A DNA stretch of 64,000 nt from Dendrolimus kikuchii (taxonomy: Eukaryota; Arthropoda; Insecta; Lepidoptera; Lasiocampidae). The DNA lies in contig CM034410.1 of assembly GCA_019925095.2 (NCBI GenBank), positions 12,984,436 to 13,048,435 on the forward strand, written 5' to 3'. Position numbers and translations under genes: made by a program. The notes below the pieces were generated by a model that saw only the letters and a list, made by a program, of their open reading frames with translations, had not been told where the DNA came from and did no database searches. Positions 23,201-29,639 of this stretch are shown here, piece after piece (position 1 is the first letter of the stretch; each line of letters starts with the position of its first letter).

Positions 23201-23984
23201 TGCCATAGTGTAAGAGTCAAGGGTGGTTTTATAAATCATAAATAATTAACATCCAAAATATTATTTGTTTATGATTACTATCAAAGTATCAGGACAATTA
23301 TATTGAATTACAAAATCGAATAAAAAGTATATATTTTTTTAAAATAAGTTTAAATTATTAAAGAAATTTAATATCACATAGTTTATTCAATTCTTGAAGC
23401 TTTGGTATAGAAATGCCACAGATTAATAATTCCTATTAAATGTTGTATGTTCCAGATGAGTCAGAACCACAGAACTTTGTGGTCTATTGTCCATAGATGC
23501 AATCTTAGTAATAGTTTTAAAAAGTTCAGGAAATTGTGTCCCAGATCCAACTTGTACCTATTATCAAAAAATAAAGTTTTTTTATGACCACAATCTTTTG
23601 ATAAAAATAAATATTGAAATCGAGCAGAAATTTAATTTAAACAACTGTTCATATAGATTAACAAGCTTGAAGTAATAACACTAAGAATTAAGATTTAGTG
23701 AGAAATAAATAATAATAAGATTCTTTACCTGTTTACATACGTATTCCAAGTTTCATAAAAAGTTAGCCTTACTCAAACGTCAAATTGTTGACTAAGTTTT
23801 AAGCGATATGTGTACATATATAATTCAAAAATTTGTCGAATGCTGTCCTTTTAACAATCTAGGTCTAAAACCTCGCGTGACTGCCCAAGTACGGCAAAGA
23901 AATTAGAAATTTCCAACCACTTACCTTCGTTTTTACTTCCACACTTTGACTATCAATCCTAGCCGCTATTTTGTTCTTAGACAT
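3842..23984 (-). CDS. par-6: PAR-6 cell polarity protein (PB1, semi-CRIB, PDZ), seven exons
   Basis: Spliced CDS = complement of 23925-23984, 22388-22613, 10807-10934, 9698-9795, 8257-8425, 6314-6444, 3842-3959. This totals 930 nt, 309 residues plus TAG. All introns are GT-AG and every junction stays in frame. PB1 spans about residues 15-93, with lysine 18 in the first strand and an acidic '[17 protein letters not shown]' loop. The semi-CRIB begins at 130 with 'ISNPHDFRM'. PDZ spans about 155-250, with the ligand loop 'PLGFFIRDG' and '[14 protein letters not shown]'. An acidic tail ends in VLHL, which could serve as a PDZ-binding C-terminus. In known animals PAR-6 binds aPKC through PB1 and CDC42-GTP through CRIB/PDZ at the apical cortex. 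The length is a little below the fly protein (about 350). Intron 2 is 11.5 kb and full of repeats. The start is the only ATG in exon 1 giving the conserved PB1 entry. Untranslated exons were not determined. Confidence 0.95.
4070..4330 (-). mobile_element. Helitron-like fragment
   Basis: The minus-strand reading ends '...GGCGCTAG|T', following a stretch containing the complement of 'acattgtcctgccctg'. The same module sits before the CTAG ends near 7241 and 17581. A CTAG terminus followed by T is the Helitron 3' hallmark. The 5' boundary is not clear. Confidence 0.4.
4530..4720 (+). mobile_element. tRNA-derived SINE family D, copy 1
   Basis: The head is tRNA-like: A box 'tggttgagcgg', then about 50 bases later a perfect B box 'ggttcgattcc'. 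The body contains 'gggatcggccccagagt' and 'ttacccataacac'. A second copy at 43738 shares head and body. It is not a functional tRNA because no anticodon arm or acceptor stem closes. It lies in par-6 intron 6. Confidence 0.8.
4851..4898. repeat. (AT)n microsatellite
   Basis: About 46 bp of uninterrupted TA dinucleotides in par-6 intron 6, about 130 bp downstream of the SINE D copy. Confidence 0.95.
5419..5499 (-). mobile_element. LINE 3' end, family A, copy 1 (81 bp) with target-site duplication
   Basis: The minus strand reads '...[14 protein letters not shown]' stop, followed by TATG repeats as the 3' tail. The insert is bounded by an 11-bp duplication TTGTATATATA at 5408-5418 and 5500-5510. 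It is extremely 5'-truncated, retaining only the last codons and the tail. Confidence 0.8.
5580..5705 (+). mobile_element. LINE 3' tail resembling the full LINE at 59.3 kb, diverged copy
   Basis: Contains 'cttgccacgggttgtctgg' and 'ccgccctttgtacacaatta', then 'ggtgtacattaaagtgt' and a TATC microsatellite at 5695-5709. The order matches the tails near 14.4 and 41.2 kb and the end of the intact LINE. The hairpin core is damaged here. Confidence 0.55.
5950..6101 (-). mobile_element. LINE 3' end, family A, copy 2
   Basis: A TATG-type tail followed on the minus strand by the LINE C-terminal coding remnant. The 10-bp duplication TTTTTTCATA is at 5940-5949 and 6102-6111. It lies about 200 bp from par-6 exon 6, in the same orientation as the gene. 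Confidence 0.8.
6314..6444 (-). CDS. par-6: par-6 exon 6 (end of PDZ and linker)
   Basis: Acceptor TTTCCAG before 6444, donor GTGAGA after 6314. It encodes V228 to D270 plus two bases of Arg271. The last PDZ strand reads [20 protein letters not shown], very close to known PAR-6 proteins. It is followed by a Pro/Ser/acidic linker. Confidence 0.95.
6950..7241 (+). mobile_element. Helitron-like 3' portion
   Basis: Contains 'gtgtgtgtttgagtgggtcg', 'ctagattgttattttttc' and 'aatgtctgccgagaccactag' modules shared with about 17450-17581. It ends CTAG followed by T. The 5' end was not located. The short minus-strand frame across it is not a gene. Confidence 0.45.
7755..8241. mobile_element. pogo/Tigger-like MITE abutting a par-6 splice donor
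   Basis: Left end CAGTGAAGCCTTATTATAAC, right end reading inward on the minus strand CAGTGTAACCTCGATATAAC. Both are flanked by TA (7753-7754 and 8242-8243), as expected for Tc1/mariner/pogo elements. About 490 bp and AT-rich, with no transposase frame, hence non-autonomous. The right end is 9 bp from the GTATGT donor of the PDZ exon (8251-8256). Confidence 0.75.
8257..8425 (-). CDS. par-6: par-6 exon 5 (core of PDZ)
   Basis: Acceptor TTTGTTTTCAG before 8425, donor GTATGT at 8251-8256. The first G completes Arg171. It encodes residues 172-227: [19 protein letters not shown], then the [14 protein letters not shown] segment and [12 protein letters not shown]. An in-frame ATG lies just upstream inside the intron and is not the start. 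Confidence 0.96.
8640..9187 (-). mobile_element. Solo LTR (548 bp) in par-6 intron 4
   Basis: Begins TGTTAC and ends GTAACA, the inverted TG...CA termini of retroviral-type LTRs. It is flanked by a perfect 4-bp duplication ATAT (8636-8639, 9188-9191). The minus strand carries TATAAAACGAC and, further on, AATAAA, suggesting promoter-then-polyadenylation order and minus orientation. No internal region, primer-binding site or second LTR is present. It most likely formed by recombination between two LTRs of a gypsy-type element; class is inferred from the 4-bp duplication only. Confidence 0.72.
9698..9795 (-). CDS. par-6: par-6 exon 4 (semi-CRIB to PDZ)
   Basis: Acceptor CTTATTTGCAG before 9795, donor GTAAAAAC below 9698. 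It encodes V139 to I170 plus two bases of Arg171: [20 protein letters not shown], then [12 protein letters not shown]. This completes the CRIB-like strand and gives the first PDZ strand with the carboxylate-binding loop. Confidence 0.95.
10172..10455. mobile_element. TIR MITE family B, copy 2
   Basis: Starts 'cgcccaaaatgctcggttag' and ends 'ttctggagcgtagcct', with the conserved internal 'gtcactaatgacgtcataat' palindromic motif and 'cattgaaaaaggcggg'. It lies in par-6 intron 3. Overlapping short frames on both strands belong to the element. Confidence 0.72.
10807..10934 (-). CDS. par-6: par-6 exon 3 (linker and start of semi-CRIB)
   Basis: Acceptor TTTTTCAG before 10934, donor GTATGT at 10801-10806. 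It encodes G96 (split) to M138: [17 protein letters not shown], an [12 protein letters not shown] stretch, then [11 protein letters not shown]. The I-S-x-P signature is the CDC42-binding half-CRIB entry. Confidence 0.95.
10965..11040 (-). mobile_element. tRNA-SINE family E, 3' fragment
   Basis: Contains 'taacagcccataattgtcc' and 'tgctgggcatggatctc', the complement of the SINE E 3' region seen complete at 44885. It starts about 30 bp into par-6 intron 2. Confidence 0.5.
11085..11400 (+). mobile_element. Non-LTR 3' end, family C, copy 2 (long)
   Basis: Extends further 5' than most copies, from 'gcacgaacggaaaaagaata' through 'gaccgggcggccggtcg' to 'gaacttttgcaataaaaag'. The upstream part looks like the end of a coding region (a Gly/Arg-rich frame running into TAA), consistent with ORF2 C-terminus plus 3' UTR. 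Confidence 0.7.
11406..13900. other. par-6 intron 2 interior, no gene seen
   Basis: AT-rich intronic sequence without convincing exons. A GC-richer patch at about 12330-12450 ('gcgccgtaacgcgttacg') may be an old repeat, but no boundaries could be set. Confidence 0.5.
13905..14065. repeat. Degenerate tandem repeat, unit about 37 bp
   Basis: Successive units of the form 'ggcactaaggctagcttcta' + 'atttttaggggca' recur four to five times with drift, within par-6 intron 2. Non-coding. Confidence 0.65.
14395..14555 (+). mobile_element. Truncated tail of the 59.3-kb LINE family
   Basis: Contains 'gccacgggttgcctagaaga', 'gatcgttttctagcgata', 'acgccctttatgcacattta' and 'ggtgtacaataaagagt'. This is the same 3' UTR module as at 41.2 kb and at the end of the intact LINE, here diverged in the hairpin. 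Confidence 0.65.
14945..15112 (-). mobile_element. Truncated LINE tail, minus orientation
   Basis: A GATA-rich start, 'taacactttattgctcacc', then 'ggcggccttatcgctaaaag' and 'cgatctcttccagggaacct'. This is the complement of the hairpin-containing LINE tail. The 'ggtgagcaataaagtgtta' end differs from the 'gtgtacaataaagagt' end, indicating a sister subfamily. Confidence 0.7.
16800..17162 (-). mobile_element. Longer LINE tail, minus orientation
   Basis: Starts 'agataacactttattgctca' and ends with the complement of the tail hairpin, 'ccttatcgcttaaagcaatc' + 'tcttccaggcaacctaactt'. Between them lies a GC-richer stretch (16980-17090) absent from the short copies. Confidence 0.6.
17230..17581 (+). 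mobile_element. Helitron-like element with (AT)n at its 5' side
   Basis: Ends 'gtctgccggtgccgctag' followed by T, with the GC-rich stem expected upstream of a Helitron CTAG end. It includes 'gagtgggtccccggatggtt'. A 30-bp TA microsatellite lies at 17232-17262. The 5' TC end is uncertain. Confidence 0.5.
17663..18222 (-). mobile_element. tRNA-SINE family E copy split by a LINE C insertion
   Basis: The two outer parts (17663-17775 and about 18105-18222) together form the complement of the SINE complete at 44885. Head: 'gtcgtggtagtgtaatggc' and a B box broken to 'ggcttcgaatcctgg'. Tail: 'cccagcagtgggacttt'. The interruption falls between 'cctaatgt' and 'cacattgttaca', adjacent in the intact copy. 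Confidence 0.75.
17785..18100 (-). mobile_element. Non-LTR 3' end, family C, copy 3 (nested)
   Basis: The complement of family C, from its T-rich (poly(A) complement) start at about 17770-17790 to 'ttctccgtttctgcacgg', the longest 5' extent seen here. Both strands have an 89-codon open frame, but it is repeat sequence. It lies inside SINE E. Confidence 0.75.
18262..18560 (-). mobile_element. LINE tail carrying a GC-rich retroposon insertion
   Basis: The flanks form the complement of the hairpin LINE tail ('ggccgccttattaaagcaat' ... 'caacctaacttaaag'). The interrupting piece, about 18310-18538, begins with a T run and is GC-rich. CTTCAAGGCAACC before it and CTTCCAGGCAACC after it look like a 13-bp duplication with one mismatch. 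The insert shares 'acccactaaaacccc' with the GC-rich block near 58.2 kb. Confidence 0.6.
18838..18972. repeat. Minisatellite, 9-bp unit TGGACCCAG
   Basis: About 14 units of TGGACCCAG and variants (TGGACAAAG, TGGTCAAAG, TTGACCTAG). Some frames are open, reading Gly/Pro-rich triplets, but there is no start or splice context. It lies in par-6 intron 2. Confidence 0.85.
18990..19345. repeat. Dispersed repeat with internal CCGGGATA duplications
   Basis: Two related halves each contain 'tttccgggataaa', 'gagtttcagccaaatcggtc' and 'cagtagtt'. A GACA microsatellite at 19290-19307 and 'cgcatttataatattaatag' follow. A shorter relative lies at 47830-47970. It looks like a LINE or Helitron 3' region, but the class was not established. 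Confidence 0.5.
19500..19770 (+). repeat. Helitron-like 3' repeat, copy 1
   Basis: Shares 'gaatcccgcgggaatttcaa', 'gtcaagcgtg' and 'cactaaaacgatagc' with 55000-55245. Ends near 'gcgggcatatcctagtt', a CTAG-T terminus. The short minus-strand frames in both copies arise from this family. Confidence 0.5.
19988..20209. mobile_element. TIR MITE family B, copy 3 (inverted)
   Basis: Begins 'aggctacgttccattagaga' and ends 'gttactgatggaacgcgct', which are inverted relatives of each other. It contains 'gacatgggtcgttgtgagcg' and the 'gtcattagtgacg' palindrome. Opposite orientation to copies 1 and 2. Confidence 0.75.
20210..21880. other. par-6 intron 2, no gene seen
   Basis: AT-rich sequence with small open frames (for example at 20303-20485 and 21319-21510) that lack family resemblance, splice-site support or base-composition bias. 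'cagcagttcatcccaatagc' around 21470 recurs near 57.68 kb (a dispersed repeat). Confidence 0.5.
21900..22165 (+). repeat. Dispersed LINE-like 3' repeat, copy 1
   Basis: Shares 'taccttgggttacactattg' and 'agttttagtaaggttcccta' with about 45890-46155. Ends 'tttataatattagtatagaa'. Probably a retroelement 3' region. Confidence 0.5.
22388..22613 (-). CDS. par-6: par-6 exon 2 (PB1 domain)
   Basis: Acceptor TTTGTTACAG before 22613, donor GTATGTT at 22381-22387. It encodes F21 to K95 plus the first base of Gly96: [20 protein letters not shown], then the acidic PB1 loop '[16 protein letters not shown]' and 'LLRVIIQRK'. It is open upstream through the intron, so the longer ORF ATG is not the start. Confidence 0.95.
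22700..22860. repeat. Dispersed repeat ('gttttggccacttttcagta')
   Basis: A diverged relative of the repeat at 41610-41780 and 44040-44200, sharing the 'ggccacttttcagtag' core and 'agacaaagat' in the same order. It lies in par-6 intron 1. Confidence 0.5.
23925..23984 (-). CDS. par-6: par-6 exon 1 (N-terminus)
   Basis: ATG at 23982-23984, donor GTAAGT below 23925. It encodes [20 protein letters not shown], which joins in phase to the PB1 exon. Lysine 18 matches the basic residue in the first PB1 strand used by PAR-6 to bind aPKC. It is below the length at which ORF finding alone would detect it. Confidence 0.9.
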
Positions 23985-24512
23985 CTCGAAAGCATTTATT
24001 ATAAAGCACTTATGTGTAAAAGATCACTCTCAAAACATTTAGGCACTTGATTTCAAACACAACATTGTAAAATATAAAAAGTTTTATTAAATTACGTTAT
24101 GACAGTATACGGTCACTTCGCGTCGTAAAATTAGGTGATTTGTTCTCGTTTGCCACATTCTTGCTATATTAGTAATATAAGAAAATTTGTGACCAATAAA
24201 AACCATTTAGTTATAAAGTTTCTAAGTAACATTTTATTTTGATTGGTTTAATATTCATCCTTAAATTCTGAAGATGAGAACAGACTGATTATTGTTTCAA
24301 ATTTCATTTTACGCAGAATATCATTGTCACAAACTTAATGTTTTCTACTATATTATTATAATTAGAAAACTTGATAACTAAATTGTCATAAATATTTATA
24401 TCGTAAAGGAATAATATTATCTTTCAGAAGATAGAGTAAAACTTTAAATATTTAATTTCAATAAACTACGTTGTAAAACTAAATCGAAACGAAGCACACG
24501 AGTTTCGGTAAT

Positions 24513-25144
24513 GGGCGCGTTCCTCCAGTATTTTATAACGCCCAAAATGCTCCACCTGCCATTCCATATAGCGACTACGGTCATTATAGTCGTAACGAAA
24601 ACGTCATTAATGACGTAATTATTTTTAATCACACAGCGCTCACAACGACCCATCTCAAGAGCTGGGTCGATTTTTTTAAAGTTTATGGCAGTTGTATGGC
24701 TACAATCTACACAATTCAATGAAATTCTTGTGAAAACTCGAAAGGCCACATTTGACTATACAGTTCACATTTCTCACAAAAACACATAACTACTACTCAA
24801 AAACTATCAATATTCTCCAAACTATTGTTCATCTTAGAGTAATTTTACACATTTTTAAAAAATAAAACTGCACAGCACGACTTCCCCTCTCAGTTCCCGC
24901 CAAAAACTCAAACTGGGTTGAAATGGTCGTTGACCACAGAGTATCAATTCTCTCTATCGATTGATTATTGAAAAAAGCTCGTTTTTCAAACCAATCAATG
25001 AATTTTGTGTATTTCGTCGTTAATGACATCAACGCTCCATAATCCACTCCACTATAGTTTATGATTGTCAAGCCCGCAAGCAAGTGGCACAGGAAAAATC
25101 ACAGTCGTTAATGTGGTCGTTGTGTCTCTTGTGAAACGTAGCCT
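24513..25144. mobile_element. TIR MITE family B, copy 4, interrupted by SINE G
   Basis: Left end 'gggcgcgttcctccagta', right end 'cttgtgaaacgtagcct'. The sequence is continuous with other copies once 24671-24912 is removed. The 'gagctgggtcga' module is cut and partly duplicated around the insertion. Confidence 0.75.
24671..24912 (-). mobile_element. Poly(A) retroposon family G, copy 1 (short form, nested)
   Basis: The complement of the family running GAGTTTTTGGCGGGAACTGA ... TGCCATAAAC-poly(A). The duplication is CTGGGTCGA (24662-24670) / CTGGGTTGA (24913-24921). It lies inside MITE B copy 4, so it is younger than that MITE. Confidence 0.75.
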
Positions 25145-25154
25145 TAATAGTTTT

Positions 25155-25262
25155 AGGCTACGTTCCACTAGAGACTCACAACGACCATGTTGACGATCGC
25201 GGTCGCCTTGTGGAGCGGCAGATGGAGCATTTTGGGCGTTTTGAGCTACAAATGGAACGCCC
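25155..25262. mobile_element. TIR MITE family B, copy 5 (108-bp internal deletion form)
   Basis: Both ends are present ('aggctacgttccactagaga' and 'gagctacaaatggaacgcc') but only about 70 bp lies between them. It is 10 bp from copy 4 in inverted orientation. Confidence 0.7.
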
Positions 25263-25325
25263 TCTTAATCTGAGGTTAAAGTGAGTTCTGTGGAGTCTGT
25301 GATCATCTCATCTGACATCTAACAG

Positions 25326-25595
25326 GAGAGTTTTTGGCGGGAACTGAAAGGGGACGTTGTGCTGTGCAGTTTTATTTTCTAAAAATGTGTAAAATTACTC
25401 TATAATGAACAGTAGTCGTAGGATATTGATAGTTTTTGAGTAGTAATTATGTGTTTTTGTGAGAAATGTGAACTGTAGAGCCAAATGTGGCCTTTCGAGT
25501 TTTCACAAGAACTCCGTTGAATGGCGTCGATTGTAGCCTACAATACAACTGCGCCTGGCTTAAAGGCCTAGTTGCCAAGTCATTAACATAAAAAA
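25326..25595 (+). mobile_element. Poly(A) retroposon family G, copy 2 (short form)
   Basis: Starts GAGTTTTTGGCGGGAACTGA, ends 'ttgccaagtcattaacataa' + A run. Imperfect duplication ATCTAACAG (25317-25325) / ATCTGACAG (25596-25604). Same internal order as the other copies. Confidence 0.8.
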
Positions 25596-25639
25596 ATCTG
25601 ACAGAATGTTCATACAAAAAAATATTGACATTTTATTCG

Positions 25640-26225
25640 ATATAATATATCGTAGTGTTCTATCGATTCTTTGCGACATGTCGATATCTTTGATATATCG
25701 TAAGAAAATATATTTAGCGTAACTAATGTCATAATCAAATTATTTTCGAATACTAATATTGAAAATCGATCACTAGCTTACTTATTTTCATAATCAAATA
25801 ATTTAATTAGTATATCTCATAATCGGCCACCGCTGAAAAACTACTAAAAAATAAAATCGAAAGCTTATTTGAGAGAGTCGGAAGTCGCTCTTTAGATGTT
25901 GAGATGATTATACGTTGTTGGTTAGGTATATAGTGAAGTTTGATTTGAAGTAATTTAGAGTATTTTGTTAACAATGAAACTCGTTACTGCGAAGGCTAGT
26001 TATTAAATGAATCAGAGTTTTACGTTTTATTTTTACACAAGTTGCCAACCATAAATCAGTATAAAAAAGTAAAAGTATGTTCTTTAATTTCTAACGATAT
26101 TTGATGTATCGGATAAAATATATCGATTGTAAATATCGATACTAGATTGTTCAATAATATCGGGTGGAAGCGATATATCGTCTGCATATATCGATATTTT
26201 ATGTAATATTGTTCTATATCGTGCG
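25640..26225. promoter_or_regulatory. Cluster of CGATA/TATCG motifs between divergent genes
   Basis: Two clusters (25640-25770 and 26090-26220) hold many CGATA or TATCG words, including TATCGAT and ATATCGATA. In Drosophila, TATCGATA binds DREF and clustered CGATA binds the insulator protein BEAF-32. The block lies between the par-6 start (23984) and the CHCHD7 start (26775). Function here is inference; simple AT-rich repetition could also create such words. Confidence 0.35.
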
Positions 26226-26774
26226 CTTCTATGACAGACTGACATCTGACATCATAAAAAAAAACATCTGACAGACACATAGTATTGACCAAATTGATAA
26301 TTGTATTAAAAATCGATAAATAAAGTTATTTATTTTAAAACATTCAGTTATCACTGATCTTTAATAGTAGATATCAAGGGACATATTTATAGACGCAAAC
26401 AAATGATTTCTTTTAGCAGTTTCCTGACATTAATAATTTTATTCTTTCAGTTATATTATGACCTAAAGTCTAAAAACATCACTTTGCCTATAGATATTGA
26501 TTTGTAGCCCAGATTGCCCTTGGCAACAATATTGAATTCTTCGATGTTTAAATTCGGCTTTGTTTTCGTATTACGAATTAACTCGATTCAACAACTCTTG
26601 AACCGCTCATCACTAATGGTGATTACCATCACTAAATTGATAAAAACAAAAAAAAGACTGGTAATTGGAAATATAAGCTTAGAGCTTAGAAATCCTATTG
26701 GACTATTTGTAAATGTAATGAAAATAATAAAATTTTAATTATTTACCTAGATATAAGCTATATAAAGTTTGGAA

Positions 26775-26825
26775 ATGGGCAAACTAATAAATAAAGACGC
26801 TGAACGCCTGAATCCTTGCCTCAAG
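26775..26825 (+). CDS. CHCHD7: CHCHD7 exon 1
   Basis: Encodes MGKLINKDAERLNPCLK, then donor GTTAGC. It supplies the first cysteine of the first CX9C pair. Only 17 codons. Confidence 0.9.
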
Positions 26826-28159
26826 GTTAGCATGTTTTGTTGGATTTGGAACTTATTTATCAAATATTATATAAGTAATTTATTTAATTTTTATAGGAAC
26901 AAGAAAAATCCTATGAATGTCTAAACAAAAATGGTTTTGACCACGCAAAGTGCGAAGTTTATTTCGATAACTATAATACATGTAAAAAGTTTTGGGTAAG
27001 TTGATTAATATTAGCAAAACTACTGATTGCTCTATTGCTATTGTTTTAGGTCATTTCAGTATTTGTCTGTTTTATTTTGGAATTGCCGTAGAGATTTGAT
27101 TTTGTATTATAGTTTGCTAAAGTTAAATACACTTTATACTTTCGTGTTGCAATAATTTGATAATCCTTCTATATATAATTTTTAATTTGATTTCTTGTTT
27201 CATGTCCAATTCCTATGTCTAACTTACTATTCATTTGCAGTAATATCGTTTAAAATTTGACATAAGCTCCACACAAATAATGTCAAAATTCAATCAATGA
27301 TAGTTTCTTATTCTGCTATTTGCAATGTAGCCATGAATATTAAAAAAAAAGGTTCTTATGCAATTGACAGAATAGTAAGATAGACTAGGGCTACATTCCA
27401 TTAGGGACTCACAACAACCTCGTTCAAGACCGCATTTTATCCCGTTCCACTTGCCTGCTGGAGTTACAATTGTAAACCCAAGTGCAACGGCTATTAAACC
27501 CACCTTTTGACATGGGTCATCATGAGTGTTGTCTGGTCAAAATTGATGACATCATTAGTGACAACTCAGTAGTTTCACAACTACCACAATGATTATGGTT
27601 GCCTTGTGGAACAGCTAATTGAGCATTTTGGGTGTTGTGAGCTACTAATGGAACACCTGTAGATATGATTGACTCAGCAAAATTCCTTTGAGTAACTTAA
27701 TAACTCAGGAGCCACTCACTTCTTCACTACATTAAGCTCAGCTCAAAATTAAGCTTTTGCACAATGAATAACTCCCAAGATGTGTCACAAGCAAACTGAC
27801 AAAATTATGGAGTTTCATCATAATAAATATGCTAAGATATATCTTATGCCCCTGTTACAACTGGGATAATATTAGACACTGTGTCACAAATGTAGCCAGG
27901 GGTTTAATATGTTATTTGAGATCCAACATTATTAATCATTGAACATTGACAGCTAGCTCATGTACACTAATGTAGCTAATCATTAATGGCATTACAGTCA
28001 CTAACATTGGGAATTCTTATTTATTTTCTAAACCTTTGATTACAGGGTAAAGTTTACAAGGACCGAAAGGCCCAAGGTGTTACACCATACCTACCAGATG
28101 TTGGGGAAAGAGAGAAAATAAAAAATGATTACATGAAATATATTAAAGAGCAGTTGTGA
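26775..28159 (+). CDS. CHCHD7: CHCHD7/COX23-like twin CX9C mitochondrial protein, three exons
   Basis: Spliced CDS = 26775-26825, 26897-26995, 28046-28159: 264 nt, 87 residues plus TGA, all junctions in phase 0 with GT-AG introns of 71 and 1050 bp. The fold signature is two CX9C pairs: C16 in 'NPCLKEQEKSYEC', and the second pair in 'CEVYFDNYNTC'. Aromatic 'KKFWGKVYKDRKAQGVTPYL' follows, as in animal CHCHD7. Family members are imported into the mitochondrial intermembrane space, oxidised by Mia40/CHCHD4, and linked to cytochrome oxidase assembly through yeast Cox23. Length matches human CHCHD7 (85). ATG 26775 is the first in exon 1 and places the first cysteine correctly. A polyadenylation signal AATAAA lies at about 28214. 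Confidence 0.93.
26897..26995 (+). CDS. CHCHD7: CHCHD7 exon 2 (remaining three CX9C cysteines)
   Basis: Acceptor TTTTTATAG, donor GTAAGT. 33 codons beginning EQEKSYECLNKNGFDHAKCE and ending YNTCKKFW. It supplies the second cysteine of the first pair and both of the second. Confidence 0.92.
27388..27660. mobile_element. TIR MITE family B, copy 6, in CHCHD7 intron 2
   Basis: From 'gggctacattccattaggga' to 'gagctactaatggaacacct', with both inverted ends readable and 'gacatgggtcatcatgagtg' inside. Full-length and moderately diverged. Confidence 0.75.
28046..28159 (+). CDS. CHCHD7: CHCHD7 exon 3 (C-terminus)
   Basis: Acceptor TTTGATTACAG. 37 residues beginning GKVYKDRKAQGVTPYLPDVG and ending YMKYIKEQL, then TGA. 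The 'G(V)xPYLP' turn and following charged helix are typical of the family. Confidence 0.92.
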   Translation, partial: GKVYKDRKAQGVTPYLPDVGEREKIKNDYMKYIKEQL

Positions 28160-28213
28160 TAGAAGAATGGATTATGTAATTAGAGTTGGTTTTGTGCATA
28201 TTATGTTACTTAT

Positions 28214-28219
28214 GAATAA
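28214..28219 (+). terminator. CHCHD7 polyadenylation signal
   Basis: AATAAA in 'tatgaataaacttgac', about 55 bp after the TGA. A canonical hexamer at a plausible distance. Confidence 0.6.
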
Positions 28220-28946
28220 ACTTGACTTCTGGAGAGGGAAGTAAATATTTTCAAACCGGGTAACACATAAGTCTACGATATGAATAGACAGGTCTTGAAG
28301 AAATATAATGATGTTCTTTAATGACTCTCATTTAGTTGGGGTAATATTCACTTCCAAAATTGTGCTTCCCTCTCTAACTCCTATATTATGAACGGAAAAG
28401 CAAAGCTTATATTTACAAGAACTTTATTATTCCAATGAAAATGTGTAAAGATGTTAAATGATCATAAGAATACAACATTATTTTAAAATGGCAACACTGT
28501 CAGTGACATATTTGTCTTGCACTAACAATGACATATTTGTTAGTAAATTGCAATGATTGCACTAAAAAATGATCTTTTTGGCCACATATATTTTTCTATC
28601 CCTCAGGAACGACATCATTTTCTAAGATAAAAACTACCTATGGCCGGGTCTGATACCTTACAATGTTCTCTTGCCTTACCATCAGTTAAATTTTGTCATT
28701 ACTTGTATGACGCTTATCTCAAATTTTAACTGATTGTAGGGTAAATGAATGGTCAGTAAGATATAGGCACTGGCCATTAAGAGTTGATATCTCAAGCCGG
28801 GGTATCAGCTAGCTCTGTTGAGTTTAATTTAGATCTGTTCAAAAGTTTCATGTTTATGCTCTAACAGACGGACAAAAATTCTATTTTCGTTATGTGCAGG
28901 TCCAAATTAGGCTTCTAGGTCTCCTCTTTTTTTTAATTCACTGTAC

Positions 28947-29217
28947 TTTTTTTTTAAGTTTAAGGCTTGGCAACTAGGCCTTTAAGCCAGGCGCCGTGTA
29001 TTGTAGGCTACAATCGACGTCATACAACGGAGTTCTTGTGAAAACTCGAAAAGCCACATTTGGCTATATAGTTCACATTTCTCGCAAAGACACATAATTA
29101 CTACTCAAAAACTATCAATATCCTACAACTATTGTTCATTTTAGAGTAATTTTACACATTTTTAGAAAATAAAACTGCACAGCACAACCTCCCCATTCAG
29201 TTCCCGCCAAAAACTCC
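28947..29217 (-). mobile_element. Poly(A) retroposon family G, copy 3 (short form)
   Basis: The complement of family G with its A tail (T run at 28947-28955). Perfect 12-bp duplication AATTCACTGTAC at 28935-28946 and 29218-29229. Confidence 0.88.
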
Positions 29218-29639
29218 AATTCACTGTACAAACTCTACAATTGTACAGATTATATAATAGATTTATTCATAGTTTTCAAAAAATGTGTTAAATTCACTCC
29301 ACTGTCATCTAAATTTTCCAACTAAGGTACCGATTGATATTATGTTAGGTTCTATAAGCATGGAGATGTTTACTGGGGGCATTTAATAAATGAAACAAAA
29401 TATTACATATTAAAAACTTTGTTTTATTCTTTGTGACTCACAGCATGAAGCGACGTGTCCGTGTAAAGGCGTCTTAAGCATTTATATATTGCGTGTAGAC
29501 TACGAACAGAAGACAATTATTATGAATTTTCACAAACTTGTAACTTGTTGAAGTCTTCATTCATGAATTAGCACGGAATTTTAAGGAATTAACAGCATCA
29601 TTATCTTTGAAGATATTCCAAATATACTAGAAATATTTT

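Noticed and set aside
26514..26738. 74-codon ORF just upstream of CHCHD7
   Set aside because: Low-complexity composition, no domain, and it ends before the CHCHD7 ATG with no splice linkage. Treated as 5' flank.
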